DNA of 16,060 nt from an uncultured Bacilli bacterium. Lineage in GTDB: Bacteria > Bacillota_I > Bacilli_A > RF39 > UBA660. Shown piece after piece: positions 6,802 through 14,649 of this stretch. Made by a program: the position numbers and the translations under genes. The stretch spans positions 1 to 16,060 of the forward strand of contig CALVJC010000028.1 in the NCBI GenBank assembly GCA_944331945.1, written 5' to 3'. The notes beneath the pieces were generated by a model. It made no database searches and was not told the origin of the DNA. It saw only the letters and a list, made by a program, of their open reading frames with translations. Within the stretch, counting starts at the first letter, position 1; each line of letters opens with the position of its first letter.

Positions 6802-8013
6802 ATGAATAACAAAAATATCATCCGTAAAAATTATTTAGAAGAATTAAAGAAATACAAGGATAAAGATTTAATCAAAGTTTTAACCGGAATTAGAAGGTGC
6901 GGAAAATCAACTATTTTAGAACAGTTTATCCAATTATTAAAACAAGAGGGTATTTCTTCCCAAAATATTATCCACTTAAATTTTGAAGATAATAATAATC
7001 AAGAACTGTTAGATAGTGATAAATTACATGAATATATTCTAAAAAACGTAGATTTAAAAGAGAAAAACTATATCTTTTTAGATGAAGTGCAAAACGTATC
7101 AAACTTTCAAAAATGCATTGACAGCTTATTTTTAAGAAAATCACTTGATATTTATATTACTGGCTCAAACTCTTATATGCTATCTGGTGAACTAGCAACT
7201 TATCTAACCGGCCGCTATATAGAAATTCATATTTTACCACTATCTTTTCAGGAATACCTAAATTATTATGGAGAAAATGATGAATTAAAAAAATATAATG
7301 ATTATATTACTTATGGAGGGTTTCCTTATTTAATAAACCTAGAAGAGGCAGGAGAAAAAATAAAATATTTAGATAGTATCTATAATACTGTTATTATCAA
7401 AGATATTATGAATCGCAAAAAAATAAGTGATATTCTAATATTAGAAAATGTCTGCAAATTTCTTTTTGATAATATAGGATCTTTAGTTTCCATCAATAAA
7501 ATAAGTAATACTTTAACTTCACTAGGAAGAAAAGCATCGGTTCATACGATAGAGGAATATGTAAATTGTCTATTAAATAGTTATATTTTATATAAAGTAA
7601 ATCGTTTCGATGTAAAGGGAAAACAATTATTAAAAACCCAAGAAAAATATTATTTGTCCGATTTAGGTTTAAGAACCTATTTGCTAGGGAAAAATAATAA
7701 TAAAGATTTTGGACATATTTTAGAAAATGTTATATTTTTAGAATTAAAACGGAGAGGTTATCGTATTTATGTAGGTAAAAATGAAGAAAAAGAAGTTGAT
7801 TTTGTCCTAGAAACAGAGGAAGATTTCATTTATCTTCAAGTCGCTTTATCCGTAAGAGAAGAAGAAACGTTAAAAAGGGAGTTAAGACCGTTAGAAACCA
7901 TTCCTGACCATTATAAAAAATATTTAGTGACGTTAGATTATGATACCAACAATTATAATGGAATAAAACAAATAAGTGCTATGGATCTATTGCTTGATAG
8001 AATACAATTATGA
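6802..8013 (+). CDS. AAA_14/DUF4143 family ATPase
   Basis: This 403-residue protein has an N-terminal AAA_14 domain. Walker A is GIRRCGKST (29-37), Walker B is YIFLDEVQ (90-97), a sensor-1-like ITGSNS is at 119-124, and GRYIE (137-141) holds a candidate arginine finger. The C-terminal DUF4143 part (about 200-390) has the nuclease-like pattern ENVIFLELKRRGY then EVDFVL (331-336). The next strand reads YLQVALS where a PD-(D/E)xK nuclease would have ExK, so cleavage activity is doubtful; Q here is common in this family as I recall it. The cellular role of the family is not established. The gene has its own promoter, almost no leader, a weak ribosome site and a TGA stop. Its coding sequence looks more A/T-rich than its neighbours, which may hint at separate acquisition. 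Confidence 0.9.
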   Translation: MNNKNIIRKNYLEELKKYKDKDLIKVLTGIRRCGKSTILEQFIQLLKQEGISSQNIIHLNFEDNNNQELLDSDKLHEYILKNVDLKEKNYIFLDEVQNVSNFQKCIDSLFLRKSLDIYITGSNSYMLSGELATYLTGRYIEIHILPLSFQEYLNYYGENDELKKYNDYITYGGFPYLINLEEAGEKIKYLDSIYNTVIIKDIMNRKKISDILILENVCKFLFDNIGSLVSINKISNTLTSLGRKASVHTIEEYVNCLLNSYILYKVNRFDVKGKQLLKTQEKYYLSDLGLRTYLLGKNNNKDFGHILENVIFLELKRRGYRIYVGKNEEKEVDFVLETEEDFIYLQVALSVREEETLKRELRPLETIPDHYKKYLVTLDYDTNNYNGIKQISAMDLLLDRIQL

Positions 8014-8043
8014 GAAGGATAATATTTACAAAATCCTTTTTTT
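8013..8043 (+). terminator. Terminator of the ATPase gene, overlapping the next promoter
   Basis: The arm AAGGAT (8015-8020) pairs with ATCCTT (8033-8038) around a 12-nt loop, followed by T's to 8043. It starts at the stop codon. The stem is short, so strength is uncertain. The loop contains the -35 box of the next gene. Confidence 0.65.
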
Positions 8044-8053
8044 ATGGTATAAT
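8025..8053 (+). promoter_or_regulatory. Promoter of the 243-residue hypothetical gene
   Basis: TTTACA (8025-8030), a 17-nt spacer and TATAAT (8048-8053), with TG at 8045-8046 as an extended -10, form a strong promoter. The expected start near 8060 fixes the translation start at ATG 8081, with AAAAGGGG at 8065-8072 as the ribosome site. Confidence 0.82.
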
Positions 8054-8080
8054 TTAGACACTTTAAAAGGGGATGAGGTT

Positions 8081-8812
8081 ATGGATGTTTTCGCTTATGA
8101 AGAAGCCTGTTACTATCAAAATAATCAAAAAATGACCGAAGTAATTCAATCCATGAAATTTATGGCCCGCTATTATGGAATTCCATTCGAGGAGCAAGAA
8201 CAAAAACTAGATACCATCTTAGAGAATTATCATTTTTTTGTCGAAGCAGGATATCAAAGTGATCTTGATTTACTCTTAAAACAAAAGGGAGTCAAAAAAG
8301 TTAGTTTGCTTCATGAAAGCTTATATTACTTTTTTGATCAAGAAGAAAAACAGTATGAGGATGAGAACGCCTTATTAAGAAAACCAGAAGTACTTCGAGT
8401 GGAGAAAAAAGATTCGTATATTATAGAAACCAGAATTGGGACGATAAAAGTAAAAAATGCCAAAAAACATTTTGGACGAGAACTTTCTTTATTTGAAAAA
8501 CCATTAATTGGGGAATGTTTCGATCGAACCCTAGAATTTGTCAAAGAGAAAAAAGACTATAAAGCCGTAGTATCTCATCTTCCCAATCCTTTCTCAGGAG
8601 AACATATTCATGCTTATGCCAAAAAGGAAGACGAAGGAATCCTTGTGGACCCCGCTTGTAACGCCATCTTTTATGATCACACAGGAGATATTATTGAAAA
8701 AGGGAATATTCTTTTTGAACAAAAATATGAGGAAATGGATTTTCATAAAACAACAGATACAGAAATACCAAAACTCTTACAACTAGCCATTGCCTCACCG
8801 AAAACGAAGTAG
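8081..8812 (+). CDS. Unrecognised 243-residue protein with possible Cys-His-Asp triad
   Basis: The start is set at ATG 8081 because the in-frame extension back to 7976 overlaps the ATPase gene and runs through the promoter. No signal peptide or membrane segment is seen, so it should be cytoplasmic. The N-terminal half (about 1-100) is helical and acidic. A beta segment (about 103-125, YIIETRIGTIKVKN) leads to a C-terminal part. There GECFDRT (C146), GEHIHAYAK (H175/H177) and ILVDPACNA (D190) appear in the order and rough spacing of a transglutaminase-like or papain-like Cys/His/Asp site. I know of no family to name, and the triad is inference from motif order alone. It has its own promoter and terminator and lies directly upstream of gatCAB. 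Confidence 0.8.
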   Translation: MDVFAYEEACYYQNNQKMTEVIQSMKFMARYYGIPFEEQEQKLDTILENYHFFVEAGYQSDLDLLLKQKGVKKVSLLHESLYYFFDQEEKQYEDENALLRKPEVLRVEKKDSYIIETRIGTIKVKNAKKHFGRELSLFEKPLIGECFDRTLEFVKEKKDYKAVVSHLPNPFSGEHIHAYAKKEDEGILVDPACNAIFYDHTGDIIEKGNILFEQKYEEMDFHKTTDTEIPKLLQLAIASPKTK

Positions 8813-8828
8813 CACCTGCTACTTTTTT
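8807..8828 (+). terminator. Terminator upstream of gatCAB
   Basis: A 7-bp perfect stem (AAGTAGC / GCTACTT) with the tetraloop ACCT runs into T's to 8828. The stem begins inside the last codons of the gene and includes its TAG stop. Confidence 0.85.
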
Positions 8829-8835
8829 CTTGACC

Positions 8836-8865
8836 TTTACGGGATGAGGTAAGGCGTGCTATAAT
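8836..8865 (+). promoter_or_regulatory. Promoter of gatCAB
   Basis: TATAAT at 8860-8865 with TG at 8857-8858 is an extended -10. TTTACG at 8836-8841 is an acceptable -35 with an 18-nt spacer. The expected start near 8872 precedes the ribosome site AAAGGA (8875-8880). Confidence 0.72.
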
Positions 8866-8890
8866 ATGAGTCAGAAAGGAAGAGACGATC

Positions 8891-9184
8891 ATGGAAAAAC
8901 TAACCAAAGAAGAAGTATTACATGTCGCTCATTTAGCAAGAATTCAACTAACCGAAGAAGAAATTGAAAAATTCCAAGTACAATTGAAGACCTTACTAAA
9001 TGAGGTTGAAAAAATAAATGAAGTCAAAGGATACGATGACGAAATGATGTTTACTCCTGCTAAAGATATTTTCACCATGAGAAAAGATGAAGTAGGGGAA
9101 ATGTTAAGTGCTACGGAGGCTTTGAAAAACGCCCCAAAAAGAAATGGAAATTTTGTGGAAGTGCCGGTGATGATTGATGAATAA
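8891..9184 (+). CDS. gatC: Asp/Glu-tRNA amidotransferase subunit C
   Basis: This 97-residue protein has the GatC pattern: EEVLHVAHLARIQLTEEEIE near the start, then a helix (QLKTLLNEVEKINEV), and a proline-poor C-terminal tail with MRKDEVGEML. GatC is the small subunit that wraps and holds GatA and GatB together. The complex converts misacylated Glu-tRNA(Gln) and/or Asp-tRNA(Asn) to the correct Gln- or Asn-tRNA in the cytoplasm. Its length is normal. It is the first gene of the operon, with a promoter at 8836-8865, and it overlaps gatA by 8 nt. Confidence 0.97.
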   Translation: MEKLTKEEVLHVAHLARIQLTEEEIEKFQVQLKTLLNEVEKINEVKGYDDEMMFTPAKDIFTMRKDEVGEMLSATEALKNAPKRNGNFVEVPVMIDE

Positions 9185-10601
9185 TTATTTAGATTTAAGC
9201 CTTGAAGAACTACATGAATTATTAGTAAAAAAAGAAATTACACCACTAGATTTAGTCAAGGAAGCGAAAAGAAGAATAGAAGAACAACAAGACTTAAATG
9301 CCTTTATCACGATAAATGACAAGGCTCTAGAAGAGGCTCAAAACTTAGGAGAAGTGGAAGAAGATAATTTGTTTTTTGGTCTTCCTATTGCTATCAAAGA
9401 TAATATTATGACCAAAGATTTAAGAACGACTTGTGCTTCGAAAATGTTAGAGAATTTTATTCCCATTTACGATGCGACGGTCATTGAAAAAATAAAAGAG
9501 AAAAAAATGATTATTATCGGAAAAACCAACATGGATGAATTCGCTATGGGCTCAACCAGTCGAACTAGTTACTTTGGTGCTCCGAAAAATCCTCATGATA
9601 AAACGAAAATTGCCGGAGGTTCTTCCGGAGGAAGTGCCGTCTGTGTCGCTGCCAATCTTACTCCTTTGGCCTTAGGAAGCGATACTGGAGGATCAATTCG
9701 TCAACCCGCAAGTTATACGGGAATTGTCGGAATGAAGCCAACTTATGGTAGAATTTCTCGCTATGGTCTCGTCGCTTTCGCTTCTTCTTTGGATCAAATT
9801 GGACCTATGACTAGAACCGTCAAAGAAAATGCTCAATTACTTTCCATCCTTGTAGGAAAAGATAACAGAGATTTAACTAGTTCTAACCAAAAAGAAGAAG
9901 ATTTTACGAGAAAGATTGGACAAAGTATTCAAGGCTTAAAAGTAGCGGTTCCTACTTATTTCATGAGTGATATCGTCTCAAAAGAAATCAAAGAAGCCAT
10001 CAAGAAAACGATCGCTTATCTTGAAAAAAATGGAGTCACTGTTGAAGAAGTAGAGATGAAATACTTAGACAAAGCCGTAACCTTATACCAAATCATTGCC
10101 ATGGGAGAAGCCAGCAGCAATCTCGCTCGCTTTGATGGCGTTCGTTATGGTTTCCGTGCAGATGATGTAGATAGTGTCGAAGAAATGTATACCAAAACAA
10201 GACAACTTGGCTTTGGAGATGAAGTAAAACGCCGCATTATGGTAGGATCTTACTTATTAAGTGGAGAAAATGCCAAAATTTATTATGATAAAGCTTTATC
10301 GATTCGGGATGATATGAAAAAAGAATTTGATCGCGTCTTTCAAACCTATGATCTCTTAATAGGACCAACCACGACGACCACGGCATATGGCTTAGAGGAA
10401 AACGTAGATGATCCGATGAAATCTTTCTTAGATGATGTATTAGTCATTCCCGTAAATATGGCAGGACTTCCTAGCTTAAATATTCCCCTTGGAAAAAGTC
10501 AAGAAAACATGCCTTTTGGTCTTCAAATTATTGGCAAAGCCTTTGATGAAGCGACCATTTATCAACTAGGAGCCTTTTTAGAAGGAGGACGTCATGAGTA
10601 A
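9177..10601 (+). CDS. gatA: Asp/Glu-tRNA amidotransferase subunit A (amidase)
   Basis: The 474-residue subunit hydrolyses glutamine to supply ammonia for transamidation. The amidase signature is plain: IAIKDN with catalytic K74, AGGSSGGSA with the cis-Ser S149, and DTGGSIRQPA with nucleophile S173. This Lys-Ser-Ser spacing equals that of characterised GatA proteins as I recall them. The strand GIVGMKPTYGRISRYG is conserved. I start it at ATG 9177, giving MNNYLDLSL; a TTG one codon upstream is also in frame but less likely. The ATG overlaps the gatC stop by 8 nt (ATGAATAA), and upstream only GGTGA resembles a ribosome site, so translation is probably coupled. The end overlaps gatB in the same way. 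Confidence 0.97.
   Translation: MNNYLDLSLEELHELLVKKEITPLDLVKEAKRRIEEQQDLNAFITINDKALEEAQNLGEVEEDNLFFGLPIAIKDNIMTKDLRTTCASKMLENFIPIYDATVIEKIKEKKMIIIGKTNMDEFAMGSTSRTSYFGAPKNPHDKTKIAGGSSGGSAVCVAANLTPLALGSDTGGSIRQPASYTGIVGMKPTYGRISRYGLVAFASSLDQIGPMTRTVKENAQLLSILVGKDNRDLTSSNQKEEDFTRKIGQSIQGLKVAVPTYFMSDIVSKEIKEAIKKTIAYLEKNGVTVEEVEMKYLDKAVTLYQIIAMGEASSNLARFDGVRYGFRADDVDSVEEMYTKTRQLGFGDEVKRRIMVGSYLLSGENAKIYYDKALSIRDDMKKEFDRVFQTYDLLIGPTTTTTAYGLEENVDDPMKSFLDDVLVIPVNMAGLPSLNIPLGKSQENMPFGLQIIGKAFDEATIYQLGAFLEGGRHE
10581..10588 (+). promoter_or_regulatory. Strong ribosome site of gatB inside gatA
   Basis: GAAGGAGG lies 5 nt before ATG 10594, within the last codons of gatA. It confirms the gatB start and the 8-nt overlap. 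Confidence 0.85.
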
Positions 10602-12024
10602 ATATGAAAAAACCATTGGACTAGAAGTCCATGTTGAACTAAAAACCCAAAGTAAAATTTTCTCAAGCAGTGCCAATACCTATGGAATGGACACGAACAC
10701 TTGTGTCAATGTCGTTGATTTAGGCTATCCTGGCACTCTTCCTACCATCAACGAAGAAGTCTTAAAAATAGGAGTCAAAGCCGCTCACATTTTACACTGT
10801 AACATTACCAAAAGAATGCACTTTGATCGCAAGAACTATTTTTATCCTGACAATCCAAAAAATTATCAGATTACCCAAAGCCGCACCCCCATTGGAACCG
10901 ATGGCTATGTTGAAATTGAACTAGATGGGGAAAAGAAAAAAATAGGGATTGAAGAAATCCATATTGAAGAAGATACTTGTAAAAGTGCTCACCGTGGCAA
11001 AGTCAGTCTCCTTGATTTCAACCGAGCTGGAGTACCTCTTTTAGAAATTGTCAGCAAACCTTGTATGAAAAACAAAGACGAAGCGATAAAATATCTAGAA
11101 AAACTCAAAGAGCTTTTATTCTATGGTGATATTTCAGACTGTAAAATGGAAGAGGGAAGTATGCGTTGTGATGCGAACGTTTCTCTTTCCAAAGAAGTAG
11201 GAAAGTTAGGAACAAAATGCGAAGTCAAAAATATGGGCTCGATTCATAGCGTTGGAGAAGCCATTGAAATAGAAGAAAAAAGACAACAAGAATGCTTAGA
11301 AAAAGGCGAAGTGATCAAAGAACAAACCCGTCGCTATGATGAAAAGAAAAAAGCTACCATTTTAATGCGGGTCAAAGAAACAGGAAACGATTATCGTTAT
11401 TTTCCGGAACCAGATATTCCTTTTGTTGTCTTAGAGGACTCCTTTATCAAAGAAGCCATCGAAACCTTACCACTTCTTCCAGATGAATTAAGAAAAATTT
11501 ATCAAGAAAAAGGTCTATCGAAAACGCAAATCGAAAAGATAATTGCCAACCGTCCACTTAGCAATTACTTCAATCAACTACTAGAAAACGATATCAATCA
11601 TTCACTCGCTGCCAATCTTTTGTTAGGAGATATTGCGGCCTACTTAAATAAAAAGAATCTTACCCTTGATCAAACAAAACTAGGGAAAAATCGCTTCCTT
11701 TCTTTAATTCAAAAAATGGAAGATGGTAGTCTTTCCAGCAAAAACTTAAAAGAAATTTTAGATGAAATAATGGAAAGTGAAAAAGACATTGATGATATTA
11801 TGAAAGAAAAAGGCATTCAAAACATCAAAGATGACACCGTCATTTTACAAGTCATTGAAAAAGTAATGCAAGAAAATGAAGCCAGTGTCAAAGACTATCT
11901 AGAAGGAAAAGATCGGGCCTTAAAATACTTAATGGGGCAAGTGATGAAAGAAACCAAAGGTAGTGTCAATCCAAAGATGGCAAACGATTTATTAATCGAA
12001 AAACTAAAAGAAAGAAGTGTCTAG
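10594..12024 (+). CDS. gatB: Asp/Glu-tRNA amidotransferase subunit B
   Basis: This 476-residue subunit binds the tRNA and activates the misacylated Glu or Asp by phosphorylation before amide transfer. Family motifs include GLEVHVEL near the start, FDRKNYFYPD and PKNYQIT (about 77-93), HIEEDTCKSAH and YRYFPEPDIP. The cradle domain is followed by a helical stretch and a C-terminal GatB/YqeY tRNA-binding domain (about 330-475, ending VNPKMANDLLIEKLKE). Length is normal. It follows gatA with the overlap ATGAGTAA. No convincing terminator was found in the 99 bases after it, so some read-through into the next operon is possible, although that has its own promoter. Whether the enzyme serves tRNA(Gln), tRNA(Asn) or both cannot be told from this window. 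Confidence 0.97.
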   Translation: MSKYEKTIGLEVHVELKTQSKIFSSSANTYGMDTNTCVNVVDLGYPGTLPTINEEVLKIGVKAAHILHCNITKRMHFDRKNYFYPDNPKNYQITQSRTPIGTDGYVEIELDGEKKKIGIEEIHIEEDTCKSAHRGKVSLLDFNRAGVPLLEIVSKPCMKNKDEAIKYLEKLKELLFYGDISDCKMEEGSMRCDANVSLSKEVGKLGTKCEVKNMGSIHSVGEAIEIEEKRQQECLEKGEVIKEQTRRYDEKKKATILMRVKETGNDYRYFPEPDIPFVVLEDSFIKEAIETLPLLPDELRKIYQEKGLSKTQIEKIIANRPLSNYFNQLLENDINHSLAANLLLGDIAAYLNKKNLTLDQTKLGKNRFLSLIQKMEDGSLSSKNLKEILDEIMESEKDIDDIMKEKGIQNIKDDTVILQVIEKVMQENEASVKDYLEGKDRALKYLMGQVMKETKGSVNPKMANDLLIEKLKERSV

Positions 12025-12070
12025 TTCGTCTTCTTTGTGAAGCAAAAAGAAAGCAAGAACTATTTTCGAG

Positions 12071-12099
12071 TTGAAAGAAATATTTTCTTGCGCTATAAT
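12071..12099 (+). promoter_or_regulatory. Promoter of the small-protein/GGDEF/yihY operon
   Basis: TTGAAA (12071-12076), a 17-nt spacer and TATAAT (12094-12099) match the vegetative consensus well. A second TATAAT at 12104-12109 is out of spacing. The leader is about 18 nt, with AGGGATG (12110-12116) before ATG 12124. Confidence 0.82.
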
Positions 12100-12123
12100 A
12101 AATTATAATAGGGATGTGAAAAA

Positions 12124-12588
12124 ATGAAAAAATTTGGCCAATTTTTAAAAAAGAATAAACATACCGTCATTGTAGGAATTATTTGTCTTGTTCTTATCAT
12201 TTTCGTGTTTGTTGTAAAATTTACTTTCTTTCCAAACGAAGGAACAGCAATTTATGGTGACCGTTTAGATGGTATTGAAGAAGTAGAGATCAAAGAGGAT
12301 CAACAAGAAGAAATAAAAACCAACCTAGAAGATAGAGAGGAAGTAAGTAGTGCTTCTGTTTCAATCGCTGGACGTATTTTGAACGTAATTATTACCGTCA
12401 ATGATGATGTTAGTTTAGATACCGCAAAAAGTCTAACGGATTCCATTGATAGTGCCTTGGAAGAAGATCAAAAAGATTATTATGATACCCAAGTTTTTGT
12501 ACAAAAAACAAACGATGATGCTTCTTTCCCCATTATAGGTTATCGTCACCAAGATAATGACACCTATACTTGGACCAAAGATAGATAG
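12124..12588 (+). CDS. Small membrane-anchored protein of unknown function
   Basis: This 154-residue protein has a basic N-terminus (KKFGQFLKKNKH), one membrane span at about 13-32 and an acidic exterior domain of about 115 residues. The exterior part has a beta-alpha-beta look: strands near 74-92 (VSSASVSIAGRILNVIITVN), a helix near 97-113 (DTAKSLTDSIDSALEED) and a strand near 121-127 (DTQVFVQ). This resembles small ferredoxin-like or Asp23-like folds, but I cannot assign a family. It is the first gene of a three-gene operon, 8 nt ahead of the sensor-GGDEF gene. A shared role at the membrane, perhaps as a partner of that receptor, is inference from position only. Confidence 0.82.
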   Translation: MKKFGQFLKKNKHTVIVGIICLVLIIFVFVVKFTFFPNEGTAIYGDRLDGIEEVEIKEDQQEEIKTNLEDREEVSSASVSIAGRILNVIITVNDDVSLDTAKSLTDSIDSALEEDQKDYYDTQVFVQKTNDDASFPIIGYRHQDNDTYTWTKDR

Positions 12589-12596
12589 GAGTTATC

Positions 12597-14639
12597 ATGA
12601 AAAAGAAATTATTTATTATATTGCCGATTGTCCTCGTACTATCTGTTTTTATTGGCGTTTATATTTACTACAATCGCGAAGATGCCAATACGGCACTAAA
12701 TGTCAGCGAAAAACAATGGGTAGAAGAAAATAACTCTACAATTGTCGACTTTGAAGTCTTAAACAACTATCCTTTATATGGTATGAATGGAGAAGGGGTT
12801 TTCTTTGAATTTTTAAATGACTTTGAAGAAAATGTTGGGTTAGAACTAAATAAAATTGCCTATTTAAAAGAAAACGATCCAACCACCACGACTTTTCGTT
12901 TTCGAATTTTAAATAACGATGAAGAATTAAGCAATAAAGATTTATTATTATTTACCGATGGCTATATCGCTTTAGGCAAAGAATATCAACGGATTAATCA
13001 TGTTTCTGATATGAGCAATATCACCTTTGGTATTTTCCAAGAAGATGCCCAAGAAGTAAGCTTTTACTTAAAATCAGGTACTAATTTAGTGTATAAATCT
13101 TACAACACCATCGATGAATTATTTAACGCCTTAGATAATGATGAAGTCCAAATGATCATTATTCCTCATATTATGTATTTGGATCGCACCATCGGACAAA
13201 ACTATTCCATTAATTATTACTTTACGGAATTAAGTAAAAAGGTTGTTCTTACGTTAAGTGATGATAATACAAGATTAAATACCATCATGCGAAAATACTT
13301 TGAGAATTGGCAAAACAACAATTATGTTGAAGAATATAACAATGCTTATTTAAATTATTATACGGAAGCAAATAATTTAAGTGCGGAAACCAAAGCCGAC
13401 TTATTATCGAAAACCTATGTTTATGGTTATGTCGAAAATAGTCCTTATGAAGTAGAAGTGGATGGCGAAGTTGCAGGAATTGCTGGAGAATATATTAGTA
13501 GAGTCAATCGCCTTACAGATATTAGTTTTAGATTTCGAAAATATCCTAGCAAAGAAGCTTTAAAGAAAGCCATTCAAAAAGGTGATGTGGATATTTATTT
13601 TGACTACTATAATTATGAAAATGAAAATGAAGATTATCTCACGACCATTTCAACCTTTGTGGAAGAATATGTTGTTTTAGGACGTCAAAGGGATAATCAC
13701 ATTATAAACTCTTTTGAAAGTCTAAAAGGCCAAGACCTTGTTATGTTAAGTGACGATTCCCTTTATAATTACTTTGAAAATAACAGTCGGGCCAATATTA
13801 CAACTTATGATACCAAAAAAGACTTAGTAAAAAATGCAGGTAGTCAATTAATTGTCGTAGACAAAGAAATTTATAACAATGAAAAGACGACAACGTTCCA
13901 CAGTTATGACGCTTTATATCAAGATACAATGATGAATGATTATAAATTTATGGTAAAAAAAGAAAATCAATCATTCTACAATTTATTTAACTACATTATT
14001 AATACCAATTCTTATTACAACTATCGAAATGCTGGTTTAGAAGATATTCATCGTAGTGTACTAGAACGTAGTACTTTTACCCAATTATTTATTACGATCT
14101 TACTCTTGGTATCCATTCCTCTAATTATCTTAATTTTCGCCATTTTATTCTTAAAGAGAAAGAAAAAAATTAAGAAAGTGAAGAAAGAAGATCGTCACAA
14201 ATATACCGATTTATTAACTTCGCTAAAAAATCGAAATTATCTGAATAAAAAATCTCCAGAATGGGAAGCAAGTAAAGTATATCCTCAGGCCATTGTTATA
14301 GTTGACTTAAATAATATCAAATATATCAATGATAACTATGGTCATGAAGAAGGAGATAAAGTCATCATGAAAGCAGCTTCGATTCTAGTGAGTACGCAAT
14401 TAGAAAATAGCGAAATTATCAGGACTGATGGAAATGAATTCTTAGTATATCTTGTGGGTTATAGTGAGCGCCAAGTGGAAACGTATGCCACAAAATTAGA
14501 AAAAGAAATGAAAGAATTACCACATGACTTTGGTGCATGTGTAGGTTTCAGTATGATTTTAGATGAAATCAAAACCTTAGATGATGCCATTAATGAAGCC
14601 ACGCTAGAAATGATGACCAAAAAACAAAATCTAAAGTAA
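12597..14639 (+). CDS. Membrane receptor with two solute-binding-type sensor domains and a substituted GGDEF domain
   Basis: This 680-residue protein has an N-terminal membrane segment (about 5-25), two tandem SBP_bac_3-like domains outside the cell (about 35-255 and 272-478), a second membrane span (about 496-519), a basic linker and a GGDEF domain (about 533-678). The GGDEF domain keeps D538xLT541xLxN545R546, D570, K575, N578, GH 582-583 and D587, the last group including guanine-contact positions. The signature itself reads DGNEF (611-615) instead of GGDEF, so the metal-binding third residue is Asn. No RxxD inhibitory site precedes it. It may therefore bind GTP without efficient cyclic-di-GMP synthesis, acting as a degenerate sensor. 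The ligand of the flytrap domains is unknown; the family usually binds amino acids or similar small molecules. Confidence 0.88.
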   Translation: MKKKLFIILPIVLVLSVFIGVYIYYNREDANTALNVSEKQWVEENNSTIVDFEVLNNYPLYGMNGEGVFFEFLNDFEENVGLELNKIAYLKENDPTTTTFRFRILNNDEELSNKDLLLFTDGYIALGKEYQRINHVSDMSNITFGIFQEDAQEVSFYLKSGTNLVYKSYNTIDELFNALDNDEVQMIIIPHIMYLDRTIGQNYSINYYFTELSKKVVLTLSDDNTRLNTIMRKYFENWQNNNYVEEYNNAYLNYYTEANNLSAETKADLLSKTYVYGYVENSPYEVEVDGEVAGIAGEYISRVNRLTDISFRFRKYPSKEALKKAIQKGDVDIYFDYYNYENENEDYLTTISTFVEEYVVLGRQRDNHIINSFESLKGQDLVMLSDDSLYNYFENNSRANITTYDTKKDLVKNAGSQLIVVDKEIYNNEKTTTFHSYDALYQDTMMNDYKFMVKKENQSFYNLFNYIINTNSYYNYRNAGLEDIHRSVLERSTFTQLFITILLLVSIPLIILIFAILFLKRKKKIKKVKKEDRHKYTDLLTSLKNRNYLNKKSPEWEASKVYPQAIVIVDLNNIKYINDNYGHEEGDKVIMKAASILVSTQLENSEIIRTDGNEFLVYLVGYSERQVETYATKLEKEMKELPHDFGACVGFSMILDEIKTLDDAINEATLEMMTKKQNLK

Positions 14640-14649
14640 GGAGAAAAAA

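Noticed and set aside
7976..8080. In-frame N-terminal extension of the 243-residue protein
   Set aside because: It overlaps the end of the ATPase gene and crosses a terminator and the promoter at 8025-8053; ATG 8081 has a fitting ribosome site.
8830..8835. TTGACC as the -35 box of gatCAB
   Set aside because: It is 24 nt from the -10 box, too far; TTTACG at 8836 gives 18 nt.
9174..9176. TTG start for gatA one codon before the ATG
   Set aside because: The ATG at 9177 is in frame, has equal context and gives the usual GatA length.
12053..12092. Inverted repeat GCAAGAA / TTCTTGC after gatB as terminator
   Set aside because: The arms are 7 nt with a 26-nt gap, no T tract follows, and the right arm lies inside the next promoter; chance is likely.
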